From positions 1 through 64,000 of the forward strand of contig NCCV01000004.1 in NCBI GenBank assembly GCA_002279825.1: a DNA stretch of 64,000 bases. Direction: 5' to 3'. Origin of the DNA: Sphingomonadales bacterium 12-68-11. GTDB lineage: Bacteria > Pseudomonadota > Alphaproteobacteria > Sphingomonadales > Sphingomonadaceae. Made by a program: the position numbers and the translations under genes. The notes beneath the pieces are model-generated. The model made no database searches and had not been told where the DNA came from. It saw only the letters and a program-made list of their open reading frames with translations. Shown here in pieces: positions 52,201-60,499 of the stretch (position 1 is the first letter of the stretch; every line of letters starts with the position of its first letter).

Positions 52201-55200
52201 ACGCTCGAGCTGAACGGTACGTTCCGGGCTGCCGGGGCAACTGCCGCCAACCGCGGCGGGCTGCTCGACATCGCCAGCGACCTGATCGTAGTGGCCAGCA
52301 AGACCACCGATATCAGCGATCTCGGCGCGGGCTGGCTGCGGCTCGATCCGAGCCAGCTCTCCAACGTCGCCGAAAGCCTGCTGATCGGCGGGGTGCGCCG
52401 CCAGGGCGCGGGCGGTCTCGAGATCGTGACCGGCTTCGAATCGCGCGGGACCGGCGGTGCGCCGGTGGGCGGCACGATCGGCGCCGAAAAAGTCGTGGTG
52501 CGCAACGACTCTGGCTCAGCTTTGACCGGGGTGGAAATTCTCTTCACCGCAACCGACCAGATCAAGTTCGAGAGCGGATCCGTGGTCCGCGCGACCGGCG
52601 ACGGCCGCAGCGTCGGCGATGTCGTGCTCCGGCCCGAACTGGCGGCGGCGACGATTTCGAGCGTGAACTATGCCGCCGAGGATCGCGGCGCTTTCGTCCG
52701 CGTGTCCAACCTGGGCGATGCCGGGATCGTGCGCACCGCGCCGAAGACCGATCGCGGCGACATCGTCATCGAAACCGGCGTTCGGCTCGAGGCGACCGAC
52801 GCGGTCGCCCTCAACGCCACACGCAACACCACGCTCGCGCCCGATGCGATCATCAAGGCGGGCGCGATCGAGGCCGCGGCAGGCAGCGTAAGCTTCGGCA
52901 ATGCGCCGGCGAGTGCCAACGGGCTGGCGCTCACCCAGTCGCTGTTCGACGCGCTGGCCGGCGCCGGCACGCTGCGCCTTCGCAGCCTGACCGACTTCGC
53001 GCTCTACGGCGACGTATCGCTGGTCACCGCCAACGATCTGGTGCTCGACGGCGGCGGCATACGCGACGTCGACGGCACCGGCGCCAATCGCTTCCAGGCG
53101 AAGAATCTCACGCTCACCAACAGCCTCGGCGCGGTGCTTGCGCCAACGGCCAACGGCGCGAGCCTGGCGGTCAAGGCCGAGACCTTAACCCGCGCGGCGG
53201 GCGCGATGGGGCTGGGCTTCGGCAGCGTCGAAATCGACGTGGCGGGACGGATGCTGTTCACGGGCACCGGCGCGACGGTAACGCCGGGCGCGGTCAGCAT
53301 TCGCGCGACCGAGGTGACCGCCACCGGCGGCGCCGCGCACGATCTGACGGCCGGCGGTACGCTTGAACTGCTGTCCCAGGCGCAGCCGGCGCAACTCGCC
53401 GCGCTCGAGACCGCGGGCGCTTCGCTTGACCTCGTCGGCCGATCGGTCTTGATCGATCTGCCGCTGCTGTTCAATTCGGGCGTGGTCCGTGCGACTGCCG
53501 TCGATGACGTGACCGTCGGGGCCAAGGGGCTGATCGACGTCTCGGGCTCGGAGATCGATTTCTACGAGAAGACCGAGTACCTGACCGCCGGCGGCATTGG
53601 TCTTTCCTCCGAGAACGGCGACGTAGTGGTCGCGCAGGGCGCGGTGCTCGATGTCGCGGGCGGCCAGGGCGGCGGCGATTCCGGTTCGCTGGTGTTCGCG
53701 GCCTCGCGCGGCGTGGCCAAGCTCGACGGCACGCTCAAGGCCGGCGCGGCGAGCGGCTTCCGCGGGGGCGAATTCACGCTGCAGACGTCGACGCTCGACA
53801 ACTTCGCGGCGCTCAACGCCACGCTCAACACCAGCGGCTTCTCGCGGCTGCGCCGCTTCAGCGTCGTCGACGGCAATGCCGTGATCGAGGGCGTGACTCA
53901 GGTCGAACGCTTCGAGCTGTCGACCGGGACCGGTTCGGTGACGGTGGCGGGCGGCGCGCAGATCGTCACCACCGGCGACAAGGGGGGCACGATCCTGATC
54001 GCGTCCGGCGGCGATTTGACCGTCAACGCCGGCGCGCTGCTCAATGCCAGTGCGCGGGGCGCCGACGAGCGCGGCGGGACGATCTCGCTGCAAGTCGGCG
54101 ATCAGGGCGCGATCAACGTCGGGGCAGCCACGCTCAACGTGTCGGCGAACGGCAGCGGGCAGGAGGGCGAAGTCCATCTGCGTGCACGCCAGATCGGCAA
54201 CGACGTGGCGGTAACGGCCTTCCAGGCGAACGTGCTGGGCGGCGTGACCCAGCTCGAGGCGTACCGCGTGACCGATCTCGGCACGGGCAACGGCGTGATC
54301 AACACCGCGCTGCAGACCCAAGTCACCAACCAAGCGGCGGCGTTCATGGCGGCCGGCGCGAACGCCATCCGCACGCGGCTGGGGCAGCCCGACACCGCGC
54401 GCTTCGTGATCGCCCCGGGGATCGAGATCCGTGCCGGCGGCAATCTCACGCTGGTCGATCATTGGAACCTCAAGACGGCGCGCTATGGCGGCGCGGCCGG
54501 CGTGCTGACGCTGCGCGCGGGCGGCGACCTCAATTTCGCCAATGCCAACCTCAGCGACGGGTTCCAGGATGCGGTGCGGACGCAGGAGTTCTACGCACCG
54601 CTTCAGCTCAACGTGACGACACTGCCGACGACGCTGCCGGTCATGCCCAACAAGCTGACCGACGACCGCTCGTGGAGCTACAACCTGGTGGCGGGCGCCG
54701 ACTTCTCGCAGACCAACGTGCTGGCGACGCGGGTTTCGGCGACGGGCGCGGGCGACATCAATGTCGATGGGGTGATCCGCACCGGCACCGGCGACATCAA
54801 GCTCGCCGCCTCGGGCGATCTCAACTACGCGCAGCCCGACGCCTGGACCTTCAATATGACGACCAGCGGCGGCCCCGGCGGTGTGCCGGTGCTCACGCTC
54901 AACGGCCCGAACGGCCAGGTGTTCACGTTCAACGCGACGTCGGGGATCAATTCGAATCTCACTTATGCTGTGAACGTCCCCAACCTTGGCCTGGTGTGGT
55001 GGCGGCCTGGCCGGCGCGACCTGACGCTAGTCGATGGACGCAACCTCAACCAGTCAACCGGCACGGGCGTCACGCCCGTCGCGTTCAGCATTAACAACGC
55101 CTCGATCTACACCGCTGGCGTCACCGCGCCCGCAGTGGCCGATTTCGATGCCGCCAACGGTTTCAGCTTCAATGCCGGCAGCGGCCGGCCGGAAGCCTTC

Positions 55201-57927
55201 TATCTGCGGCCCAACTACACCTGGCGTGGCGGCGATATCGCCGTGACCGTCGGCGGCTCGATCATCGGCACCGATAATCCGCACGCGATGTACGACTGGG
55301 CCTGGTGGCGCGGCGCGATCGTACCGGGGGCCGCCCAGGGGCAGCCCGGATACAACGCGCTGGAGCAGAACTTCAGCGTCGACGCGATGGGCTTCGCCAA
55401 CCAGACCAGCACCGGCACGCTGTTCGACTCGTTCCGCCAGAGCCTGGGCGCGCTGGGCGGCGGCGACGTGGCGATCACGGCCGGGGGCGACGCGCGCAAC
55501 CTGGGCATAGCTTTGCCCGACACGCTGCGCGTCTCGGGCGGCCGGACCGTCGGCTCGGTGAAAACCTTGAACAGCTTTGCCAGCGGCGATCTCGAGCTCG
55601 ACATCGGCGGGGCGCTCGACAACAGCTGGATCTACGTCGCCAAGGGGGTCTCCGACATTCGCACGGACGGCGCGATCGGCGCCGGCGCGGGCAACGTCTC
55701 GTTCGTGATCGACGACGCGCAGCTCAAGGTCCAGGCCGGCGGCGCGATCCGCGTCGCCAGTGTCTATTCGGGCGCTTGGGCGCCGCGCGGCGCCAGCTAC
55801 CGGCCGCAGGCAGAGTACATCGGCTATACCGAGAACACTTCGGCCGAGTTCCTGTCGCTTGGCGGCGACATCACCCTGTTCGGCCGCGGGCGGAGCGCCG
55901 GTGTCATCGACGCGCTCACCGTCATGCCGAGCGTAACCCGGATGGTGGCGCCCAACGGCTCGGTCAATTTCGGCGACGCCAGCGTGACGACTGCCCTGAT
56001 GGACCAGCTCTTGTTCGACCAGTATCCGCATGGCCACGTCGAAGTGCTGGCCCGGCGCAACATCAGCTTCAACACCCGCAATCCCAGCCAGGGTGCCTAC
56101 AGCGCGGTGATCGGCTGGGATCGGCCCGAATATGTCGGCCGACTGCTCAACCCGGTGGCGCCGGACAACAATGCGTTCATGACCGGTACGACCGCCTATG
56201 AGGGCGGATTGCCCGGGCAGTCGGTCGGCGGCGCTGGCTACAGCACGGGTGGCGGCGCCAATGTTCGCGCCGGCCGCGACGAGTTCTCCGCATTCTACGC
56301 GCTGGAAGGCGACATCGTCAGCACCACCGGGCAGAGCGTCCAGGGCGCTCAGACCTACAACACCGGCGTGTTCTTCTGGGGTCACGAGACCCGGCTCAAG
56401 GCGGGCGATGACATCCGCATGGGCCGCATGCATTTCTACAACCAGGATGCCGACGACGTCTCGATGGTTCAGGCGGGCGGCTCGATCTACCTGCCGAACA
56501 TCGCCGGCTATGGCGCAGGCCGGATGTGGGTCCAGGCCGGCGATGAGATCTTCATGGGTACGACGCCGGGCGCCGGCATCCGCGCGATCGAATTCGTCGA
56601 TGGCGACGTGAACACCCAGGAAGTCAACGGCATAGACCTGACGGTGCTGGCCGGCATCGACCAGGCGCCCGAATACGCGAAGTTCATCGACTACTACCTC
56701 GGCACCGAGAACATCGACGGCAAGCCCGGCTATCTCAGCCAGTACTTCACGTTCGACGATCGCAACCTCGCCACCCCGCACGATACCACGCTGGCCGACG
56801 GTGCCACCGAGGTGACGATCTACGCGATCGAGCTGATCAATTACTGGCACGAGCTTCACGGCCGGCCCGCGATCAGCCTCGAAGGGGCAGACGGGCGTCC
56901 GGTCGCGCGCGGCACGTTGATCGGGAAGATCGCCAAGGCCGACTACGACGCCGCGCTCGAATGGTATCAGGGCCTCGACCCGGTCAAGCAGGCACCGCTT
57001 GCCACGCGCATCATGTTCGCCGAGCTCAAGACCGGCGGCCGCGAAGCGGTCGGCTCCTCGATCGCGACCGATCCGATCTACGAGCGCAACGGCAACCCGA
57101 CCCGCGGCTATGACGCGATCGGGCGGCTTTTCCCGGGTGCCCAGCGCAAGCCGGGCGAGGCCAAGAAGGACGGCGAGGCGCGCTGGTTCGGGGACCTCAT
57201 CATGACCAACAGCCAGATCCGCACCGATGGCGGCGGCGATGCGGAGATCCTGGTCCCGGGCGGCATGGTCCAGCTGGCGAGCCTGGGCATCACCAACACC
57301 GACCCGAACCGGTCGGGCGTGCTGACGCAGGACCGGGGCAGCGTCTACGCGCTCACTTACGACGACTATATCGTGAACCAGAGCCGCACGATGACGGCGG
57401 ATGACGGCGATATCCTGATCTGGTCGTCGTTCGGTGACATCGATGCCGGCAAGGGCCGCAAGACCTCGCTGGCGATCCCGCCGATCCAGTTCCCGATCGA
57501 CGAGTTTGCTATCACCCGCGTGGTTCGCTCGGGTCTGCCCAACGGCGCCGGCATCGCCACGCTTAACCGGGTCGATGGCACCCCGGGCGGCGACGTCGAT
57601 CTCTATGCCTTCAACGGCATCGTCAACGCGGGCGATGCGGGCATCCGGGCCTCGCGCGATCTGTTCATCGGCGCGATCGAAATCCGCGGGCTGGACAACA
57701 TCACGGTCGGGGGCGTGACCAACGTCGATCTCGGGACCGACGAAGGCACCGTGGGCGCGCTCAACCTCGAGAACTTCGCGCAGGCGCTGGAGGACGAGGC
57801 GCTCGAACAGGCATTCGACATGACCGAGGAAGTCGAGAAGCTGCGCACGGTCCGCCAGACGATCCTGACCGGCTCGGTGGTGAGCTTCGGGATCGAAGGC
57901 GAGCAGGAAGAGGACGACGACGAATAG
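46294..57927 (+). CDS. Giant TpsA filamentous-haemagglutinin-family protein, 3,877 aa
   Basis: The secreted partner of the TpsB at 39510. An extended signal region (about 1-49, ending RAQ) leads to a TPS domain (about 60-330) with NTNGLIF at 146-152 in place of the classical NPNG(I/L) motif. A beta-helix of many degenerate repeats follows (IDVSG, GGTVNI, ...GG.I.I.). Near the C terminus is a DUF3739-type block (about 3,620-3,760; ILVPGGMVQLAS, DDYIVNQSR, DILIWSSFGDIDAGKG). The tail is very acidic (EQEEDDDE). I find no cysteine anywhere in it. Length is at the top of the family. ATG 46294 has CTGGAG 7 bases upstream; a 32-codon upstream extension has no support. Confidence 0.92.
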   Translation: MTRRRRFATAFRPLPLPAPDLGRRSLVTSVSMLSLAISGLTFAGPLRAQEASPTATLPGTQPLQGGRWVGARLPTVAQGNNGLVMTIKQEQERALLDWQKFDVGATEEVVFDQQQTTWIALNRIFDNKPSEIAGRITAKGQVWLANTNGLIFKGTSQVNTHSILATTTVMPDDVIANLTGGGRIAPGPNRSNLAGLLYGAGGDIVVEQGARLTLKSSDSTVNSKAILLGLNVRTAGTIDVTDGQALLVAGEQFQFATYNETFAYPNLRGIYLWTSPYPPAYGQFSNPAAWEAFMRARAAQLGMKVVNDGTIVSTRGNVFLQGAEVTHNGTILSTTGVRERSGSVILRAAFGFDDSTQIFSSPIDWFAGKVTLGEGSLLQITPEKSTDASPALENFPGSNVTLTGETILMAANSTVRATGGTVDITANYRAYPNTAADFGGTDNGKPGSFTMKAGALIDVSGADNVAFDVADNVVELNVRANELSASPEQRDGVLYGEDVTVDIRRGTSILDWTGTLANRNLTAEQRSVNGGTVNIRALRQVRMDEGSKVDLSGGTALYAGGMVETTLLRTADGRIVDIADADATIEYTGLTRQSHFETGYTEGGDAGALEILAPSYFLYGRVLGDVVNGARQLAAGIGGATPKAPTGATNAVPTTRLARGGEVTIGTGSESLTEYFVDQVYITAGTGSVTRDVDGGQVTLDPTKIDESGYLEGSYSQAMPNGVAITDPRFELAPGWVLFNGAPVELRGKLVELGYAGTQLEALLQPSAALPTGFLRGRAVRFAFVEDAFASGANGIQTLSFLDKGDAGTHRWEIQSGADLRVAAGGTLLVGGTPAFVGTDVTLTAAGGEVSLFAGRIGAGTKLTVAGEWTNDLDAGGRFGGYVDGGRITLQGALIDGNVTLDAAGGGWWRQLSPASATGAGRFELVSGEGGTVDVYRNASQSAVELLGRLNIDVSGLAGFGNLGLWNLGDVVIGPEGGTAPAGAVYLSDRWLNARGVGSLTISTGGLTLPLAGSVGRILTSAIANPNLASTAPDFLIAQAGEIVTPELLARIAAANAAAAAYNATRPAGQPARRIITDALINANLDVAAGTRVDLARAALALDRAASQITSGTDLATVTSRVLLPELERSPANLALVSSGGLRTSVDSEIRVDTLGSITLTGRNQDLAGDLFARAGRIILQSNNNGYGPGGVSPRIIVRPTAFLDARGIAQTQVVQGNTPGHRWIDGRVLAGGTISIATTDELVVEPGALFDVSGASALLTASLPGRFGIVRQDRLMGSDAGAIAISGGEGYMLGDIRGEAGTPQARSGEITLGGGLDGQLFVPTGTTGVYGLQGILTALTTRLIGTTGNGLNSTTLSTNTRNIQFNNLRDWWGAPAQASLRTATGLQAADVEPIPFTRTGNTVTVTGTAGGTYRQATAADIARIVGLFEASFAKMVSNDTAGRFYLDPSLAALPAGMTAESPLPGGPVRAEFVMPASYAPIVSQQAFLNTMTALRQGTASTATPNATTLSTLRQPGNFTVGKGVFDKLSTFESVSLGAISLQSDLTIEAKTRLRVSGDVSTNGSDLTLKAQQISFGSSAALGANVVRPPVAMTDAVMTAVARDISVANATFAGFGTVNLTATHALAGGNINITAAPSRIYAPGDLVITAGQIYPYAATQFSILSDKSITIKGTGEGGSAPLSAAGVLKLQAPTITQGGVLSAPFGTIQFDATDVNFLPGSVTSVSAGDRTILYGYTVDGSAWYGPVVGQTQPQLLNTPPEKRIVVNGDNVNLQAGSIIDASGGGDVLGIEFVQGPLGATNILTGAGVFAISPAFGDDVSFGSAPSSANRADLAVGDTVWLPAFDGHEAGFYTLLPAEYALTPGAYRLTVASSTLAGTGATRTLADGTLVVAGYQTGEQGAAYTAQTYSTFNLLSGAEVRRRSEFLETSGNTFFSSERFLTGLERSGAVFNASPRLPVDGGFMSIAARKTLELNGTFRAAGATAANRGGLLDIASDLIVVASKTTDISDLGAGWLRLDPSQLSNVAESLLIGGVRRQGAGGLEIVTGFESRGTGGAPVGGTIGAEKVVVRNDSGSALTGVEILFTATDQIKFESGSVVRATGDGRSVGDVVLRPELAAATISSVNYAAEDRGAFVRVSNLGDAGIVRTAPKTDRGDIVIETGVRLEATDAVALNATRNTTLAPDAIIKAGAIEAAAGSVSFGNAPASANGLALTQSLFDALAGAGTLRLRSLTDFALYGDVSLVTANDLVLDGGGIRDVDGTGANRFQAKNLTLTNSLGAVLAPTANGASLAVKAETLTRAAGAMGLGFGSVEIDVAGRMLFTGTGATVTPGAVSIRATEVTATGGAAHDLTAGGTLELLSQAQPAQLAALETAGASLDLVGRSVLIDLPLLFNSGVVRATAVDDVTVGAKGLIDVSGSEIDFYEKTEYLTAGGIGLSSENGDVVVAQGAVLDVAGGQGGGDSGSLVFAASRGVAKLDGTLKAGAASGFRGGEFTLQTSTLDNFAALNATLNTSGFSRLRRFSVVDGNAVIEGVTQVERFELSTGTGSVTVAGGAQIVTTGDKGGTILIASGGDLTVNAGALLNASARGADERGGTISLQVGDQGAINVGAATLNVSANGSGQEGEVHLRARQIGNDVAVTAFQANVLGGVTQLEAYRVTDLGTGNGVINTALQTQVTNQAAAFMAAGANAIRTRLGQPDTARFVIAPGIEIRAGGNLTLVDHWNLKTARYGGAAGVLTLRAGGDLNFANANLSDGFQDAVRTQEFYAPLQLNVTTLPTTLPVMPNKLTDDRSWSYNLVAGADFSQTNVLATRVSATGAGDINVDGVIRTGTGDIKLAASGDLNYAQPDAWTFNMTTSGGPGGVPVLTLNGPNGQVFTFNATSGINSNLTYAVNVPNLGLVWWRPGRRDLTLVDGRNLNQSTGTGVTPVAFSINNASIYTAGVTAPAVADFDAANGFSFNAGSGRPEAFYLRPNYTWRGGDIAVTVGGSIIGTDNPHAMYDWAWWRGAIVPGAAQGQPGYNALEQNFSVDAMGFANQTSTGTLFDSFRQSLGALGGGDVAITAGGDARNLGIALPDTLRVSGGRTVGSVKTLNSFASGDLELDIGGALDNSWIYVAKGVSDIRTDGAIGAGAGNVSFVIDDAQLKVQAGGAIRVASVYSGAWAPRGASYRPQAEYIGYTENTSAEFLSLGGDITLFGRGRSAGVIDALTVMPSVTRMVAPNGSVNFGDASVTTALMDQLLFDQYPHGHVEVLARRNISFNTRNPSQGAYSAVIGWDRPEYVGRLLNPVAPDNNAFMTGTTAYEGGLPGQSVGGAGYSTGGGANVRAGRDEFSAFYALEGDIVSTTGQSVQGAQTYNTGVFFWGHETRLKAGDDIRMGRMHFYNQDADDVSMVQAGGSIYLPNIAGYGAGRMWVQAGDEIFMGTTPGAGIRAIEFVDGDVNTQEVNGIDLTVLAGIDQAPEYAKFIDYYLGTENIDGKPGYLSQYFTFDDRNLATPHDTTLADGATEVTIYAIELINYWHELHGRPAISLEGADGRPVARGTLIGKIAKADYDAALEWYQGLDPVKQAPLATRIMFAELKTGGREAVGSSIATDPIYERNGNPTRGYDAIGRLFPGAQRKPGEAKKDGEARWFGDLIMTNSQIRTDGGGDAEILVPGGMVQLASLGITNTDPNRSGVLTQDRGSVYALTYDDYIVNQSRTMTADDGDILIWSSFGDIDAGKGRKTSLAIPPIQFPIDEFAITRVVRSGLPNGAGIATLNRVDGTPGGDVDLYAFNGIVNAGDAGIRASRDLFIGAIEIRGLDNITVGGVTNVDLGTDEGTVGALNLENFAQALEDEALEQAFDMTEEVEKLRTVRQTILTGSVVSFGIEGEQEEDDDE

Positions 57928-57976
57928 GGCGCGCCGCCGCGCTTTCTCGGCACCCTCGGTTGTCAAGCCGATGCAT

Positions 57977-58037
57977 GGCACCCGCAAGGTGCCGGCCCTG
58001 TCCCGCGGCGGCTGTCCCCTTCTCCGCCGCGGGACAG
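57977..58037 (+). terminator. Two hairpins after tpsA, one with a perfect 14-bp stem
   Basis: GGCAC/GTGCC (57977-57981 and 57989-57993) is followed by CTGTCCCGCGGCGG (57998-58011) and its exact reverse complement (58024-58037) around a 12-base loop. The long stem is very GC-rich, but no T-run follows. It lies between tpsA and the chaperone gene and could end, process or stabilise the long transcript. Confidence 0.5.
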
Positions 58038-58150
58038 CTGCGGTGGTCTTCAAGAGGTCATAACCGCAACGCTAGCCTGTCTCGGCCAACCGCGCGCGAC
58101 CTCGCGCCAGAATCGATCCATCCCGTGCCATTGAGTGAAGGAATATCCCG

Positions 58151-58753
58151 ATGCATCGCACACTCTCGTCCGCAATCGCCCTGGCCGTGGTAGCCGCCCC
58201 CGCCGCGGCCCAGACCGCGCCGCCGCAGACCGGGATGGGCGGGCCCGTAGTGCCTGGCGTGTGCCTGCTCTCGCGCGAGGCGATTTTCGCCAATGCCAAA
58301 GTCGGGCTGGCCGCCAATGCTCGCCTCAAGGTGCTGAGCGACGCGGCGCAGGCCGAAGTCGATGCCCTGCGCGCGCCGCTCGAGTCTGAGATCCGGCAGT
58401 TCCAGGCGGAGGCCGGCGCGCTCGCGCCCGAAGAGCGCAGCCGCCGCGAACAGGCGCTGGCCGTGCGTCTCCAGCCGGTCCAGGCGCTCGCGCAGCAGCG
58501 CAGCCGCGAAATCGACGCGACGCGCCAGAAGGCGCTCCAGACCATCGCCGACCAGGCTCAGCCGGTCATCCAGCAGGTCTATGCCGGCCACGGCTGCGGC
58601 CTGCTCGCCGATCGCAACACAATGCTCGGCGGCAATTTCACCAACGACCTGACCGCCGATGTCGTGGCGGCGCTCGATCAGCGCATCAGCACGATCACGT
58701 TCGAGCGTGAGCAACTGGTGGCGGCGCCGGACGAAGCGGCCGTGCGGCCCTAG
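58151..58753 (+). CDS. OmpH/Skp-family periplasmic chaperone
   Basis: A 200-residue exported protein (signal ending AAAQ) of the OmpH/Skp family. It starts the mature domain with VCLLSREAIFANAKVGLAAN, then has the long charged coiled coil of Skp (ESEIRQFQAEAGALAPEERS, LAQQRSREIDATRQKALQTI) and returns to the body at VIQQVYAGHGCG. Skp trimers hold unfolded outer-membrane and secreted proteins in the periplasm. Its place right after the 3,877-residue tpsA, separated by the hairpins, suggests a chaperone dedicated to TpsA or the TpsB/porin barrels. General-purpose skp normally sits by bamA, which is not here. Confidence 0.82.
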   Translation: MHRTLSSAIALAVVAAPAAAQTAPPQTGMGGPVVPGVCLLSREAIFANAKVGLAANARLKVLSDAAQAEVDALRAPLESEIRQFQAEAGALAPEERSRREQALAVRLQPVQALAQQRSREIDATRQKALQTIADQAQPVIQQVYAGHGCGLLADRNTMLGGNFTNDLTADVVAALDQRISTITFEREQLVAAPDEAAVRP

Positions 58754-58902
58754 CCGCCGGGTGGCGGACACCCCCGTCCGGGCGCCGGGAATAAGCCAAA
58801 CAGCGTATCCCCAATGGGGGGCGGGGCCCCGATGGTCCGCTGCGGATCGCCCCTATTCACCTAGTCGCGGAGGGCGCGGCAGGGCGCGGCCGAGGACGGG
58901 GC

Positions 58903-60495
58903 ATGAACGACCAGCCGCAATTCGGCATGAGCAAGCGCGACCTGCTGGCCATGATCGGCAAGTCGGCGGGCGCGACCGCGATGCTGATGGCGATGGCGCC
59001 GCTCGGCCAGGCCCATGCCTCGACGTTCACCGGCCCGATCAAGCTCGATGGCGGGGCCAAGGGTAAGTCCGTGCTGATCCTGGGCGCGGGAGTGGCCGGT
59101 TTGGTCGCGGCGCTTGAGCTCGAGCGCGCTGGCTACGCCGTGAAAGTGCTCGAATACAATCCCAAAGTGGGCGGCCGCGCCTGGACGCTCAAGGGCGGCG
59201 ATAGCTATACCGAGCTCGGCGGCGCGGCGCAGACCTGCCAGTTCTCGGCCGGCAACTACATCAATCCCGGCCCATGGCGCATCCCGACCGAGCACGGCGG
59301 TCTGATCCACTATTGCCAGATGCTCGGTGTCGGGCTCGAGCCGTTCCAACAGAACAATTACAACGCCTATCTTCATTCGACCCAGGCGTTCGGCGGCAAG
59401 CCGCAGCGTTACAAGACCATCCAGGCCGACTATTACGGCCATGTCTCGGAGCTGCTGGCGAAGGCGGTCAAATCGTCCGCGCTCGACGATGCGGTGACAG
59501 CGGAAGATGCGGAGATCCTGCTCGAATCGCTGCGCAGCTGGGGCGCGCTCGATGCCGACATGCGGTATGTCCGCGGGCGCCAATCGGCCACCCGGCGCGG
59601 CTGGGACAAGGGACCGGGTGGGGGTCTGACCGCCGAGCCCATCCCTTCCGACCCGCTCGACCTCGCCACCGTGCTCAAGTCGGGCTTGTGGCGCTCGATC
59701 GGCGGGCACCTCTCCAACGAACACCAGCACGCGATCTTCCAGCCGGTCGGAGGCATGGGCGAGATCGCGCGCGGGTTCGAACGCGCGGTCGGACACCTCG
59801 TGCGCGTCAACAGCAAGGTCACCGCGATCCGACAGGGCGAAAGTGGTGTCACCGTCAGCTTCGAGGACACGCGCAGCGGCGAAAAGCTGACAGCGCAGGC
59901 CGATTACTGCATCTGTACGATCCCGCTATCGATCCTCAGCCAGATCGAGATGAACGTCGGTCCGAAGATGGCCGCCGCGATCCGCGCCGTGCCCTATTCC
60001 CCCAGCGTCAAGGTCGGGCTCGAGTTCAAGCGCCGGTTCTGGGAACAGGACGAGCAAATCTACGGCGGCATCACCAGCACCGACCTGCCGATCGGCACGA
60101 TCTCCTATCCCAGCTTTGGCTACGGCACTCCTGGCCCGGCGGCGCTGCTCGGCGCCTACAGTGGCGGCGCCTACGCTTACGAGCTGACTTCGCTACCGCC
60201 CGAGAAGCGGATCGAGAAAGTGCTCGAATGGGGCGCGCAGATCCATCCGCAGTACAAGACCGAGTTCGTGAGCGGCATCGCGGTCGCCTGGCACCGGGTG
60301 CCGTGGGTGCAGGGCTGCTTCGGCCAGTGGAACGACCAGAGCCGCGCCACGCACTACAAGAACCTGTGCGAGATCGACGGGCGCATCGCGCTGGCGGGGG
60401 AGCACGCCTCCTACATCGGCGGCTGGCAGGAAGGCTCGGTCACCTCGGCGCTCGACGCGATCGAACGCCTCCACAAGCTCGTACAGGCGGCATAA
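58903..60495 (+). CDS. Tat-type flavin amine oxidase/dehydrogenase (first copy)
   Basis: A 530-residue FAD protein of the flavin monoamine oxidase family. The signal-like start MSKRDLLAMIGKSAGA (about 9-25; Lys-Arg rather than Arg-Arg) precedes a Rossmann FAD site VLILGAGVAGLVAALELERA (about 56-75), VGGRAWTL, and a C-terminal FAD block IALAGEHASYIGGWQEGSV. Oxidative deamination of an amine or amino acid is the family reaction. A c-type cytochrome gene starts 4 bases downstream, so electrons probably go to cytochrome c rather than oxygen. A second copy lies at 61911. The substrate is unknown. Confidence 0.85.
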   Translation: MNDQPQFGMSKRDLLAMIGKSAGATAMLMAMAPLGQAHASTFTGPIKLDGGAKGKSVLILGAGVAGLVAALELERAGYAVKVLEYNPKVGGRAWTLKGGDSYTELGGAAQTCQFSAGNYINPGPWRIPTEHGGLIHYCQMLGVGLEPFQQNNYNAYLHSTQAFGGKPQRYKTIQADYYGHVSELLAKAVKSSALDDAVTAEDAEILLESLRSWGALDADMRYVRGRQSATRRGWDKGPGGGLTAEPIPSDPLDLATVLKSGLWRSIGGHLSNEHQHAIFQPVGGMGEIARGFERAVGHLVRVNSKVTAIRQGESGVTVSFEDTRSGEKLTAQADYCICTIPLSILSQIEMNVGPKMAAAIRAVPYSPSVKVGLEFKRRFWEQDEQIYGGITSTDLPIGTISYPSFGYGTPGPAALLGAYSGGAYAYELTSLPPEKRIEKVLEWGAQIHPQYKTEFVSGIAVAWHRVPWVQGCFGQWNDQSRATHYKNLCEIDGRIALAGEHASYIGGWQEGSVTSALDAIERLHKLVQAA

Positions 60496-60499
60496 CTCC

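Noticed and set aside
55054..58053. A 999-codon open frame on the minus strand opposite tpsA, and a similar one of 921 codons at 48601-51366
   Set aside because: Composition is rich in Asp, Arg, Ala and Val with no domain pattern, the usual mirror of a high-GC coding strand. tpsA on the plus strand has full domain support.
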